From an uncultured Eubacteriales bacterium (GTDB lineage: Bacteria > Bacillota > Clostridia > Oscillospirales > Acutalibacteraceae): 8,509 nucleotides of DNA. Numbering within the stretch: the first letter of the stretch is position 1; the number at the start of each line of letters is the position of its first letter. The notes below the pieces were generated by a model, which was given only the letters and a program-made list of their open reading frames with translations, was not told the DNA's origin and ran no database searches. Made by a program: the position numbers and the translations under genes. Positions 1 to 5,004 of this stretch are shown piece by piece. The stretch is from NCBI GenBank assembly GCA_934445015.1, contig CAKSDJ010000053.1:1-8509 (forward strand), written 5' to 3'.

Positions 1-1295
1 CCGATAATAGTATCGACCAACAAGTACCCGTCATTATTGACAGGCTGAATTTTTATATTGAGTTTATCGGATAATTCTTCAAGGGTAATGCTGTCGAGGA
101 ACATATCGCCCTCTGCTCTCAGCATACTTGAAGGTATGAGCAATGTTTCACCCAAATCAGCATTTTTTAACTGATCGTATATATCGGTTGCGGTAATCAG
201 ACCCGAAACCGTAATTTTGTCGCCGAAAAAATTGTTCTTTATCGGATAGACATTACATTTAAGCCCGATGCACTTTTTTTCACAACCATCGGCGATTTCA
301 CGGATAAGAGGATATGCGCTGACACCTGTTGCAATTGAAATTTTACGTACAGCCGTTTTGGTGTCAGTTTCACTCAAAGCACTTTCAGCCTCGGATTTTA
401 ACAGCGCCCACAGACCTACACCGCTTTCAAGTTGTAGAAAATCGCCGTAAAATGATGCCGGAGGGATCTCTCTGCCTGCTAAAAGGTAAAATTCATCCGA
501 GCCGTAAATGCGCCTGTTGCCGTATTTTTCTAACGCTATTGCGGCATATTTATCGATAATATCGAGCACATTGCCGGCGGTTACCTTATTAAAAGGTTCA
601 AGTTTTGCAAGGCCTTCGCGGTATTTTGTAAGTCCTACGGGAACGGCAGCCACACACTCCATATTTTCAAGTTTAAGCAAATCGTTTAACGTGCGCTCTA
701 ACTCTGCGCCGTCATTAAAACCGGGACAAAGAACAAGCTGGCTGTTCATCTTAATGCCGGCCTCATTAAAACGTTTTATTACCTGAAGCGCATTTCCTGC
801 ATTTTTGTTTGTCATCATTTTTACGCGCAATTCAGGATTGGTAGTATGAACCGATATATTTATCGGACTTATGTGCATTTTAATGATGCGTTCAATTTCA
901 TGCTCGGTAATGTTGGTAAGGGTTATATAATTACCGAACAAAAAAGAAAGCCGTGAATCATCATCTTTAAAATACAGGCTTTTACGAAGGCCCTTGGGCA
1001 ATTGATCAATGAAGCAGAAAATGCACTTATTTTTGCACGAATGTTTTTGGTCCATAAGATAGGTATCAAAAATCAGACCCAATTCATCATATTCGCCCTT
1101 TTTAATTTTAATTTTTTTGGTCTTGCCCTTTGAATTGATAATTTCAATCGTAACTTTTTCATTATTTTGGTAAAAACGGTAGTCAAGCACATCCATTATC
1201 AGGTTGCCGTTGAGGGATACAAGCGTATCACCGGGTTTAATTTTTGCTTTGTAGGCACAACTGCCTTTTTCAACATCGCCGATAATAACGGACAT
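1..1295 (-). CDS. DUF512-family radical SAM protein, 3' end cut by window edge
   Basis: Seen: 431 codons are open from ATG at 1295 to the left edge with no stop. Residues 1-65 look like the PDZ-like start of this family, with PGDTLVSLNG near 21-30. A radical SAM cluster motif C87-x3-C91-x2-C94 follows, in the context CIFCFIDQLPKGLR. Later come GSDEFYLLAG (265-274), a second cysteine pair C342/C347, and LLIPSSMLR (385-393), all typical of the DUF512 (TIGR03279-like) family. Family members are about 430-460 residues, so probably only a few C-terminal residues are missing. The cysteines should hold a [4Fe-4S] cluster that cleaves S-adenosylmethionine; the substrate is unknown to me. The start is backed by AAGGCGGTGA at 1309-1300. 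It lies downstream of rpmF but after that gene's terminator, so it probably has its own promoter. In related Clostridia the next gene is often der (engA), which would lie outside this window. Confidence 0.9.
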   Translation of the reverse strand, partial: MSVIIGDVEKGSCAYKAKIKPGDTLVSLNGNLIMDVLDYRFYQNNEKVTIEIINSKGKTKKIKIKKGEYDELGLIFDTYLMDQKHSCKNKCIFCFIDQLPKGLRKSLYFKDDDSRLSFLFGNYITLTNITEHEIERIIKMHISPINISVHTTNPELRVKMMTNKNAGNALQVIKRFNEAGIKMNSQLVLCPGFNDGAELERTLNDLLKLENMECVAAVPVGLTKYREGLAKLEPFNKVTAGNVLDIIDKYAAIALEKYGNRRIYGSDEFYLLAGREIPPASFYGDFLQLESGVGLWALLKSEAESALSETDTKTAVRKISIATGVSAYPLIREIADGCEKKCIGLKCNVYPIKNNFFGDKITVSGLITATDIYDQLKNADLGETLLIPSSMLRAEGDMFLDSITLEELSDKLNIKIQPVNNDGYLLVDTII

Positions 1296-1299
1296 TGCT

Positions 1300-1309
1300 T
1301 CACCGCCTT
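1300..1309 (-). promoter_or_regulatory. Shine-Dalgarno site of the DUF512 gene
   Basis: On the minus strand AAGGCGGTGA differs from the ideal AAGGAGGTGA at one base and ends 4 bases before ATG at 1295. It fixes the start, and no other in-frame start nearby has a comparable site. Confidence 0.75.
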
Positions 1310-1315
1310 TACTAC

Positions 1316-1344
1316 ATTTTATAACATATTACAGAAAAAAACAA
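1316..1344 (-). promoter_or_regulatory. Candidate promoter of the DUF512 gene, overlapping the rpmF terminator tail
   Basis: Minus strand: TTGTTT (1344-1339), 17 bases, TAAAAT (1321-1316). The -35 element lies in the U-run of the upstream terminator. A start point near 1309 would leave a very short leader beginning at the Shine-Dalgarno site. Each hexamer departs from consensus, so this is a weak call. It is supported mainly by the terminator that otherwise isolates the gene. Confidence 0.35.
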
Positions 1345-1369
1345 GAGGAGGAATTGATGTTCCTCCTCT
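1335..1369 (-). terminator. Intrinsic terminator of yceD-rpmF
   Basis: Minus strand: a perfect 10-bp stem (1369-1360 with 1353-1344, AGAGGAGGAA/TTCCTCCTCT), a 6-base loop, then TGTTTTTTT. It begins 15 bases after the rpmF stop. The right arm carries an AGGAGG-like sequence, but no start codon follows at a useful distance, so it reads as a terminator. Confidence 0.85.
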
Positions 1370-1383
1370 CAGTAATTTAAAAA

Positions 1384-1566
1384 TTACTCTGCAACCTTGA
1401 TAACTTCACGGCCGTTATACTTACCGCAAGCAGGGCAAATTCTATGGGGACGCTTATATTCGCCGCAATCCGGACATCTTACCAATGCGGGTGCAGTCAG
1501 TTTCCACAGATTGTTTCTTCTTTTGTCTCTTCTTGCTTTTGATGTTTTTCTCTTCGGTACTGCCAT
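1384..1566 (-). CDS. rpmF: 50S ribosomal protein L32, zinc-binding form
   Basis: The product is 60 residues, the normal length for L32, and opens with the hallmark MAVPKRKTSKARRDKRR. Four cysteines in two CxxC pairs (C31/C34 and C44/C47) form the zinc ribbon of the cysteine-containing L32 type. The protein is part of the large ribosomal subunit. The frame extends three codons upstream to a GTG at 1575, but that GTG is the end of the Shine-Dalgarno sequence AAGGAGGTG. ATG at 1566, 6 bases after it, is the start. The gene follows yceD by 37 bases, the classic bacterial pairing, and ends at an intrinsic terminator. Zinc-type L32 genes sometimes have zinc-free paralogues elsewhere; none is in this window. 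Confidence 0.97.
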   Translation of the reverse strand: MAVPKRKTSKARRDKRRNNLWKLTAPALVRCPDCGEYKRPHRICPACGKYNGREVIKVAE

Positions 1567-1572
1567 TCTCAG

Positions 1573-1581
1573 CACCTCCTT
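1573..1581 (-). promoter_or_regulatory. Shine-Dalgarno site of rpmF
   Basis: AAGGAGGTG on the minus strand is a near-perfect anti-16S match and ends 6 bases before ATG at 1566. It contains the GTG that would otherwise be read as an upstream start. Confidence 0.9.
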
Positions 1582-1603
1582 AACTTAGTTGATTATAAAA
1601 GAA

Positions 1604-2101
1604 TTAGTTATCCAGTAATTCCAAAAGTTTACTCAGGCGAGGATCAGGTTCATTGTGAGTACAACCGCAATCGCCCTCGTTCAAGTTTTTGCCGCATTTG
1701 CTGCAAATACCTTTACAGTCATCTTTACACAAATGTTTACTTGGCAAATCCAAAATGACCTCAGAATACACAAACTCGTCCACATCAAATTTCATATCGG
1801 GAACAATGATAATAGTGTCACTTTCCTGTCTCTCAATAGCAGTGGCAAGCATTTTATCAATATTAACGATATGTTTGTGTACCGCCATGGTGACACAACG
1901 GTCACACGGTGCAGAAAATTCATACTCGATTGATAATTTAAGCGAAACAACGCTTGCCTTGTTTGAAACCGAACCGCTGACTGATACGGGGCTTTTGAGC
2001 GGAAAATCACCCATATATTCAACGCTGCTCATATCAAGCGTGTAATCTATCGGCAAAACCGAATTTTCATTCGCAAAGATGCGTTTCAGATCAAGTACCA
2101 T
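1604..2101 (-). CDS. yceD: YceD/DUF177 family protein, 23S rRNA accumulation factor
   Basis: 165 residues from ATG at 2101. Members of this family sit directly before rpmF across bacteria and are linked to 23S rRNA accumulation (established knowledge, best shown in E. coli and plants). Seen here: a CDRC pair at 66-69; a C-terminal cysteine cluster C125, C129, C133, C136, C145, C147 in the family pattern LCxxxCxGxCxxCG...CxC; and an ending DPRLSKLLELL typical of the family. The cluster probably binds zinc. A GTG at 2113 lengthens the frame by four codons, but it overlaps GGGGTG (2111-2106), which serves as the Shine-Dalgarno sequence for the ATG 4 bases on. Expression should start from the consensus promoter at 2139-2167, leaving a leader of about 30 bases, and continue into rpmF. 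Confidence 0.92.
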   Translation of the reverse strand: MVLDLKRIFANENSVLPIDYTLDMSSVEYMGDFPLKSPVSVSGSVSNKASVVSLKLSIEYEFSAPCDRCVTMAVHKHIVNIDKMLATAIERQESDTIIIVPDMKFDVDEFVYSEVILDLPSKHLCKDDCKGICSKCGKNLNEGDCGCTHNEPDPRLSKLLELLDN

Positions 2102-2105
2102 AATG

Positions 2106-2111
2106 CACCCC
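2106..2111 (-). promoter_or_regulatory. Shine-Dalgarno site of yceD
   Basis: GGGGTG on the minus strand, 4 bases before ATG at 2101. It overlaps the upstream in-frame GTG (2113-2111), which argues against that GTG as the start. Confidence 0.6.
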
Positions 2112-2138
2112 ACAATATGACCCTAAGTCACGAAATAT

Positions 2139-2167
2139 ATTATATATTTATGCTACCCTTTTGTCAA
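2139..2167 (-). promoter_or_regulatory. Sigma-A promoter of yceD-rpmF
   Basis: On the minus strand TTGACA (2167-2162), a 17-base spacer and TATAAT (2144-2139) match the housekeeping consensus exactly. Transcription would start near 2132, about 30 bases before the yceD start. It is divergent from the IMP dehydrogenase promoter, with 54 bases between the two -35 boxes. Confidence 0.9.
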
Positions 2168-2221
2168 GCACTTATTTACATATTTTTTCATAAAAACTTA
2201 TACAAAACGCCGACAAAGCGA

Positions 2222-2250
2222 TTGACAATTATGCTTAAAAAAGATATAAT
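2222..2250 (+). promoter_or_regulatory. Sigma-A promoter of the IMP dehydrogenase gene
   Basis: TTGACA (2222-2227), a 17-base spacer and TATAAT (2245-2250) match the consensus exactly. Transcription should start near 2257, giving a leader of about 29 bases. That leaves no room for a purine riboswitch between promoter and gene. The 54 bases between this -35 box and the divergent one show no clear operator palindrome. Confidence 0.92.
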
Positions 2251-2270
2251 TGAAAAAATATATTTATATG

Positions 2271-2276
2271 AGGGGA
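2271..2276 (+). promoter_or_regulatory. Shine-Dalgarno site of the IMP dehydrogenase gene
   Basis: AGGGGA ends 9 bases before ATG at 2286. Together with the promoter it sets the start: an in-frame ATG at 2250 begins on the last base of the -10 box, upstream of the expected transcript. Confidence 0.75.
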
Positions 2277-2285
2277 CGGCAATAT

Positions 2286-3794
2286 ATGGCTTATTATTTT
2301 AAGGAAACATCACACACATTTAACGAATATCTTTTGGTGCCCGGTTATTCGTCATCAGACTGCATACCGGTAAATGTATCGTTAAAAACTCCGCTTGTCA
2401 GATTTAAAAAGGGTGAAGAACCGTCGATCACTATGAATATACCTATGGTATCGGCGATAATGCAATCGGTATCAGGTGATAAACTTGCCGTAGCACTTGC
2501 GCGTGAAGGCGGAGTGTCATTTATATACGGCTCGCAATCAATTGAGGACGAGGCGGCTATGGTGACGCGTGCCAAATCATATAAAGCAGGTTTTGTTGTA
2601 AGCGATTCAAACGTCTCGCTTGACAGCACGCTTAAAGACATACTCGATCTGAAAGAAAAAAACGGTCACTCAACCGTTGCCGTTACATCTGACGGAACAT
2701 CAAACGGTAAGCTGCTGGGTATTGTTACAAGCCGTGATTACCGTGTAAGCCGTATGGATAAAAGCACAAAAGTCAGTGAATTTATGACTCCTCTTGAAAA
2801 ATTGGTTACAGGCGATGAAAACACAACTTTAAAACAGGCAAACGATATTATTTGGGATCATAAACTCAATTCATTGCCGATCGTAGATGAAAACGGCAAA
2901 CTTAAATACTTTGTTTTCAGAAAGGACTATGACGCACACAAGGAAAATCCCGACGAGTTATTGGACGCGCATAAACGTTATGTAGTAGGCGCAGGTATAA
3001 ATACACGTGACTATGCAGAGAGGGTTCCCGCACTTTTAAATGCCGGTGCAGATGTGCTGTGTATCGATTCTTCTGAAGGCTTCAGTGAATGGCAAAAACT
3101 TACGATTGAATGGGTACGCAAAAACTACGGTGAAAGCGTTAAGGTAGGCGCCGGTAACGTTGTAGATGCCGACGGTTTCAGATTTCTTGCGGAATGCGGC
3201 GCCGATTTTATCAAAGTCGGTATCGGCGGCGGTTCTATATGTATAACACGCGAAACAAAAGGAATAGGCCGCGGACAAGCCACCGCACTTATTGAAGTTT
3301 GCAAAGCGCGCGACGAATACTATAAGGAAACAGGTGTTTACGTGCCCGTTTGTTCTGACGGCGGTATTGTTCACGACCATCATATCACCCTTTCACTTGC
3401 TATGGGTGCGGATTTTGTTATGCTGGGCAGATATTTTGCGCGGTTTGACGAGAGCCCGTCAAATAAAGTTAATCTGAACGGTATATATTATAAGGAGTAT
3501 TGGGGTGAAGGTTCTGCCAGAGCCCGAAATTGGCAACGTTATGACTTAGGCGGTGATAAAAAGCTCTCATTTGAAGAGGGTGTTGATTCTTATGTGCCGT
3601 ATGCCGGTGCGCTTAAAGACAACGTTGCACTGTCGCTAAGCAAGGTAAAATCAACGATGTGCAACTGCGGTGCGCTCAGCCTGCCGGAATTCCGTGACAA
3701 AGCGAAACTTACGCTTGTGTCGGCAACAAGTATTGTTGAGGGCGGCGCACACGATGTAATTCAAAAGGAAACATCGCTCGGCACAATTAAGTAA
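2286..3794 (+). CDS. guaB: Inosine-5'-monophosphate dehydrogenase, Tritrichomonas-like 502-residue type
   Basis: Catalyses NAD-dependent oxidation of IMP to XMP, the committed step of guanine nucleotide synthesis, in the cytoplasm. From ATG at 2286 the product has 502 residues. Residues about 100-220 hold the pair of CBS domains inserted in the barrel. The barrel carries D261, the potassium/IMP loop GIGGGSICITR with catalytic C319 and R322, D358 in CSDGG, the flap dyad R418-Y419 in RNWQRYDLGG, E431 in EEGVDSYVPY, and the C-terminal EGG at 485-487. From memory, these are the residue numbers used for the Tritrichomonas foetus enzyme, so the two seem colinear without gaps. This differs from the roughly 485-residue B. 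subtilis-type GuaB. The gene is single, with its own consensus promoter and terminator, and has no guaA beside it. Function is very likely; the relation to the parasite enzyme is inferred from remembered sequence. Confidence 0.95.
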   Translation: MAYYFKETSHTFNEYLLVPGYSSSDCIPVNVSLKTPLVRFKKGEEPSITMNIPMVSAIMQSVSGDKLAVALAREGGVSFIYGSQSIEDEAAMVTRAKSYKAGFVVSDSNVSLDSTLKDILDLKEKNGHSTVAVTSDGTSNGKLLGIVTSRDYRVSRMDKSTKVSEFMTPLEKLVTGDENTTLKQANDIIWDHKLNSLPIVDENGKLKYFVFRKDYDAHKENPDELLDAHKRYVVGAGINTRDYAERVPALLNAGADVLCIDSSEGFSEWQKLTIEWVRKNYGESVKVGAGNVVDADGFRFLAECGADFIKVGIGGGSICITRETKGIGRGQATALIEVCKARDEYYKETGVYVPVCSDGGIVHDHHITLSLAMGADFVMLGRYFARFDESPSNKVNLNGIYYKEYWGEGSARARNWQRYDLGGDKKLSFEEGVDSYVPYAGALKDNVALSLSKVKSTMCNCGALSLPEFRDKAKLTLVSATSIVEGGAHDVIQKETSLGTIK

Positions 3795-3816
3795 TTCCGA
3801 TTTTTATTAAAACACA

Positions 3817-3844
3817 AAAGTCCCGACTACATAGTCGGGACTTT
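3817..3844. terminator. Bidirectional intrinsic terminator between guaB and spoVM
   Basis: A perfect 13-bp inverted repeat AAAGTCCCGACTA/TAGTCGGGACTTT with a CA centre. It begins 23 bases after the guaB stop. On the other strand it lies 7 bases beyond the spoVM stop and is followed by TGTGTTTTAATAAAAA. The U-run is short in either direction, but the stem is strong and it sits between convergent genes, so it most likely serves both. Confidence 0.8.
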
Positions 3845-3850
3845 ATGTAT

Positions 3851-3934
3851 TTATACGTTCTGTTTTTTTATACCGAAAATCATTCTTAAAAAACCGCTGA
3901 AAATTTTAGGACTTTTGATAAGTACAACTTTCAT
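3851..3934 (-). CDS. spoVM: Stage V sporulation protein M (SpoVM) homologue, 27 residues
   Basis: A 27-codon gene encoding MKVVLIKSPKIFSGFLRMIF followed by GIKKQNV. Against B. subtilis SpoVM (26 residues, from memory) it keeps M1, K2, I6, K7, P9, K10, G14, R17, G21 and a basic tail, with hydrophobic residues on the same helix face. SpoVM is an amphipathic peptide that recognises the convex forespore membrane and anchors the SpoIVA coat base layer; P9 is a residue known to matter for that localisation. The start is preceded by GGGGGT (3946-3941) with a 6-base spacer. It follows a 50-residue membrane protein gene by 13 bases and ends at a hairpin terminator. In B. subtilis spoVM lies near rpmB, so the setting here differs. 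The match of pattern, length and signals makes chance unlikely. Confidence 0.85.
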   Translation of the reverse strand: MKVVLIKSPKIFSGFLRMIFGIKKQNV

Positions 3935-3947
3935 AAAATTACCCCCA

Positions 3948-4100
3948 TCAATGCCTGCTGCATGATAAACCGAGTATTATTACCCACAGAGCAAGCACCG
4001 CTATCAAAAATCGCGGAGGGCAAAAGCAGCTGATAAGCAACCCGATAGCAAAAGTTATTGCTATAACGCCTTTATTACCGTTGTTACATTTTCTACGCAT
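3948..4100 (-). CDS. Small two-helix membrane protein upstream of spoVM, function unknown
   Basis: A 50-residue product with a good Shine-Dalgarno site, GGAGGG (4112-4107), 6 bases before ATG. The N-terminus is basic (MRRKCNNGNKG). Two hydrophobic stretches, about 12-27 and 31-46, are separated by the turn CPPRF, and the tail is short and basic (SRH). The likely form is a membrane hairpin with both ends in the cytoplasm. Cysteines occur at 5, 25, 27 and 47. It is 13 bases upstream of spoVM on the same strand and probably cotranscribed and translationally linked with it, suggesting a role in sporulation or the forespore membrane (inference). I cannot attach a family name. A weak TTGTAA...TATTAT pair with 19-base spacing lies upstream, and I cannot identify a clear sigma-E promoter. 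Confidence 0.75.
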   Translation of the reverse strand: MRRKCNNGNKGVIAITFAIGLLISCFCPPRFLIAVLALWVIILGLSCSRH

Positions 4101-4175
4101 TTTTATCCCTCCGTTATTACATAATAAGCAAAACGGAATAAAATGTTACAAAAAACGTAAATTAAGAGTGTTTTT

Positions 4176-4886
4176 TTAATTTTCCTGATTAACAAGGCCT
4201 TTTTGTTTAATCAGCCGTGCCAGATAAACAGCCGGTGTGTCTAACAAACTTGTAAATATGTATATTACATAACTTGACATCATTACGGATAACAAGGTTT
4301 TGGTATCGTACCAGCCGGCAAAGGAAACTGTAGTAAAAATCACCGTGTTTATAATTTGTGATATAAGTGTTGAACCGTTATTTCTTAACCATAAAAAGCC
4401 TTTGCTGTCGCCTGTTTTGCGCTCGGTAAAATTCCACCATTTATGATAAAGCCATACGTCAAATCTTTGTGACACGACATAACCTATAAAACTGCCCAGA
4501 AGCAATCGCGGCGTTGTTGAAAAGATTGCGTTTATATGCTCGCTTGCCCAATCGTTATTTGCAGGTGTATAAAGCAGCCAATACTGTGTAAATATCAGCA
4601 TAACGGCTGATGTGAACACGCCGAGCCATACTGCCCGTGCAGCGCTTTTTTTGCCCTCGTTTTCACTTAAAATATCTGTTATAAGATAAGTTGAAGCAAA
4701 CGTAACGTTACCGAGTGTTTGCTGCATACCGAAACCGTCTATCAGCATTAAAACCTCAATATTTGCAAGTATTGTAGCGATGGCGGTCATAACGTACATA
4801 CCCGTTTTTCCGAAAATGCGGTACGCTAAAACAACTGTTCCGTATATAATAATCACTGAAGCTAAAAGTAATAATTCGTTTTTCAT
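4176..4886 (-). CDS. yhhQ: Queuosine precursor transporter, YhhQ (DUF165/COG1738) family
   Basis: 236 residues, strongly hydrophobic with about six membrane segments: roughly 4-22, 30-48, 60-73, 85-107, 125-140 and 170-218 (the last probably two helices). Family signatures are TFASTYLITDILSENEG (62-78) and STLISQIINTVIF (172-184), close to the usual NLxSQxxDTxIF pattern. YhhQ proteins import queuosine precursors such as preQ0, preQ1 or queuine for wobble-base modification of tRNA by Tgt. ATG at 4886 is preceded by GGGGGA (4897-4892). The leader carries a preQ1-riboswitch-like element and a terminator, which fits this function and suggests the gene is shut off when precursor is plentiful. No queuosine synthesis gene is nearby, consistent with salvage. 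The precise substrate cannot be told from sequence. Confidence 0.88.
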   Translation of the reverse strand: MKNELLLLASVIIIYGTVVLAYRIFGKTGMYVMTAIATILANIEVLMLIDGFGMQQTLGNVTFASTYLITDILSENEGKKSAARAVWLGVFTSAVMLIFTQYWLLYTPANNDWASEHINAIFSTTPRLLLGSFIGYVVSQRFDVWLYHKWWNFTERKTGDSKGFLWLRNNGSTLISQIINTVIFTTVSFAGWYDTKTLLSVMMSSYVIYIFTSLLDTPAVYLARLIKQKGLVNQEN

Positions 4887-4907
4887 ATAAATCCCCCGTT
4901 TTAGGGC

Positions 4908-4939
4908 AAAAAACGCGCACCAAACCTATGGTGCGCGTT
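4908..4939 (-). terminator. Riboswitch expression platform: intrinsic terminator before yhhQ
   Basis: Minus strand: a perfect 10-bp stem (4939-4930 with 4921-4912, AACGCGCACC/GGTGCGCGTT), an 8-base loop and a run of six U (4913-4908). It stands 22 bases before the yhhQ start. The left arm and loop contain CCATAG (4931-4926), complementary to CTATGG (4955-4950). Allowing one bulged G, the alternative pairing extends to AAACTATGG with CCATAGGTTT. That would break the terminator, so the element looks switchable. Confidence 0.85.
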
Positions 4940-4949
4940 AAATATAAGC

Positions 4950-4990
4950 CCATAGTTTTGTTTTAAGACAGGATGGTTTCGAACTGTCTT
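4950..4990 (-). promoter_or_regulatory. preQ1 class-I-like riboswitch aptamer controlling yhhQ
   Basis: Minus strand: a 7-bp stem AAGACAG/CTGTCTT (4990-4984 and 4971-4965) closes the 12-base loop TTCGAAACCATC. An A-rich tail AAAACAAAAC follows, then CTATGG. Loop CCAT (4976-4973) can pair with tail ATGG (4953-4950) to form an H-type pseudoknot. Stem, loop with ACC, A-rich strand and short second helix match preQ1-I aptamers; the tail closely resembles that of the Thermoanaerobacter tengcongensis aptamer as I remember it. The pseudoknot and the antiterminator use the same ATGG. Ligand binding would therefore free the terminator and switch the transporter gene off. The second helix is not placed exactly as in the B. 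subtilis version, so the class is likely rather than certain. Confidence 0.68.
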
Positions 4991-5004
4991 GTTAAGATAA
5001 GTTT

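Noticed and set aside
268..786. Several plus-strand open frames of 60-92 residues
   Set aside because: They are antisense to the DUF512 radical SAM gene and show no recognisable domains or ribosome sites.
1592..1597. Perfect TATAAT on the minus strand between yceD and rpmF as an rpmF promoter
   Set aside because: No acceptable -35 hexamer lies 16-18 bases upstream, and the AT-rich 37-base gap makes a chance match likely.
1655..2045. Plus-strand open frames of 92 and 118 residues
   Set aside because: They are antisense to yceD, whose cysteine cluster, ribosome site and promoter are clear on the minus strand.
2251..2285. Purine or other riboswitch in the guaB leader
   Set aside because: Only about 29 leader bases remain after the consensus promoter, too few for an aptamer, and no hairpin is visible.
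2117..2302. 61-residue open frame on the plus strand before guaB
   Set aside because: It covers both divergent promoters, begins upstream of the guaB transcript start, has no ribosome site and encodes low-complexity AT-rich sequence.
3036..3383. 115-residue minus-strand frame inside guaB
   Set aside because: It is antisense to the most conserved part of the IMP dehydrogenase, including the catalytic loop, and is a shadow of that coding constraint.
4100..4178. Sigma-E promoter for the small spoVM pair
   Set aside because: TATGTAAT resembles part of the sigma-E -10 box, but no convincing -35 element sits at the right spacing.
4965..4990. Hairpin AAGACAG/CTGTCTT as a leuS terminator
   Set aside because: On the leuS strand it is followed by AAAACAAAAC, not by a U-run. 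The loop and tail fit a pseudoknot aptamer better.
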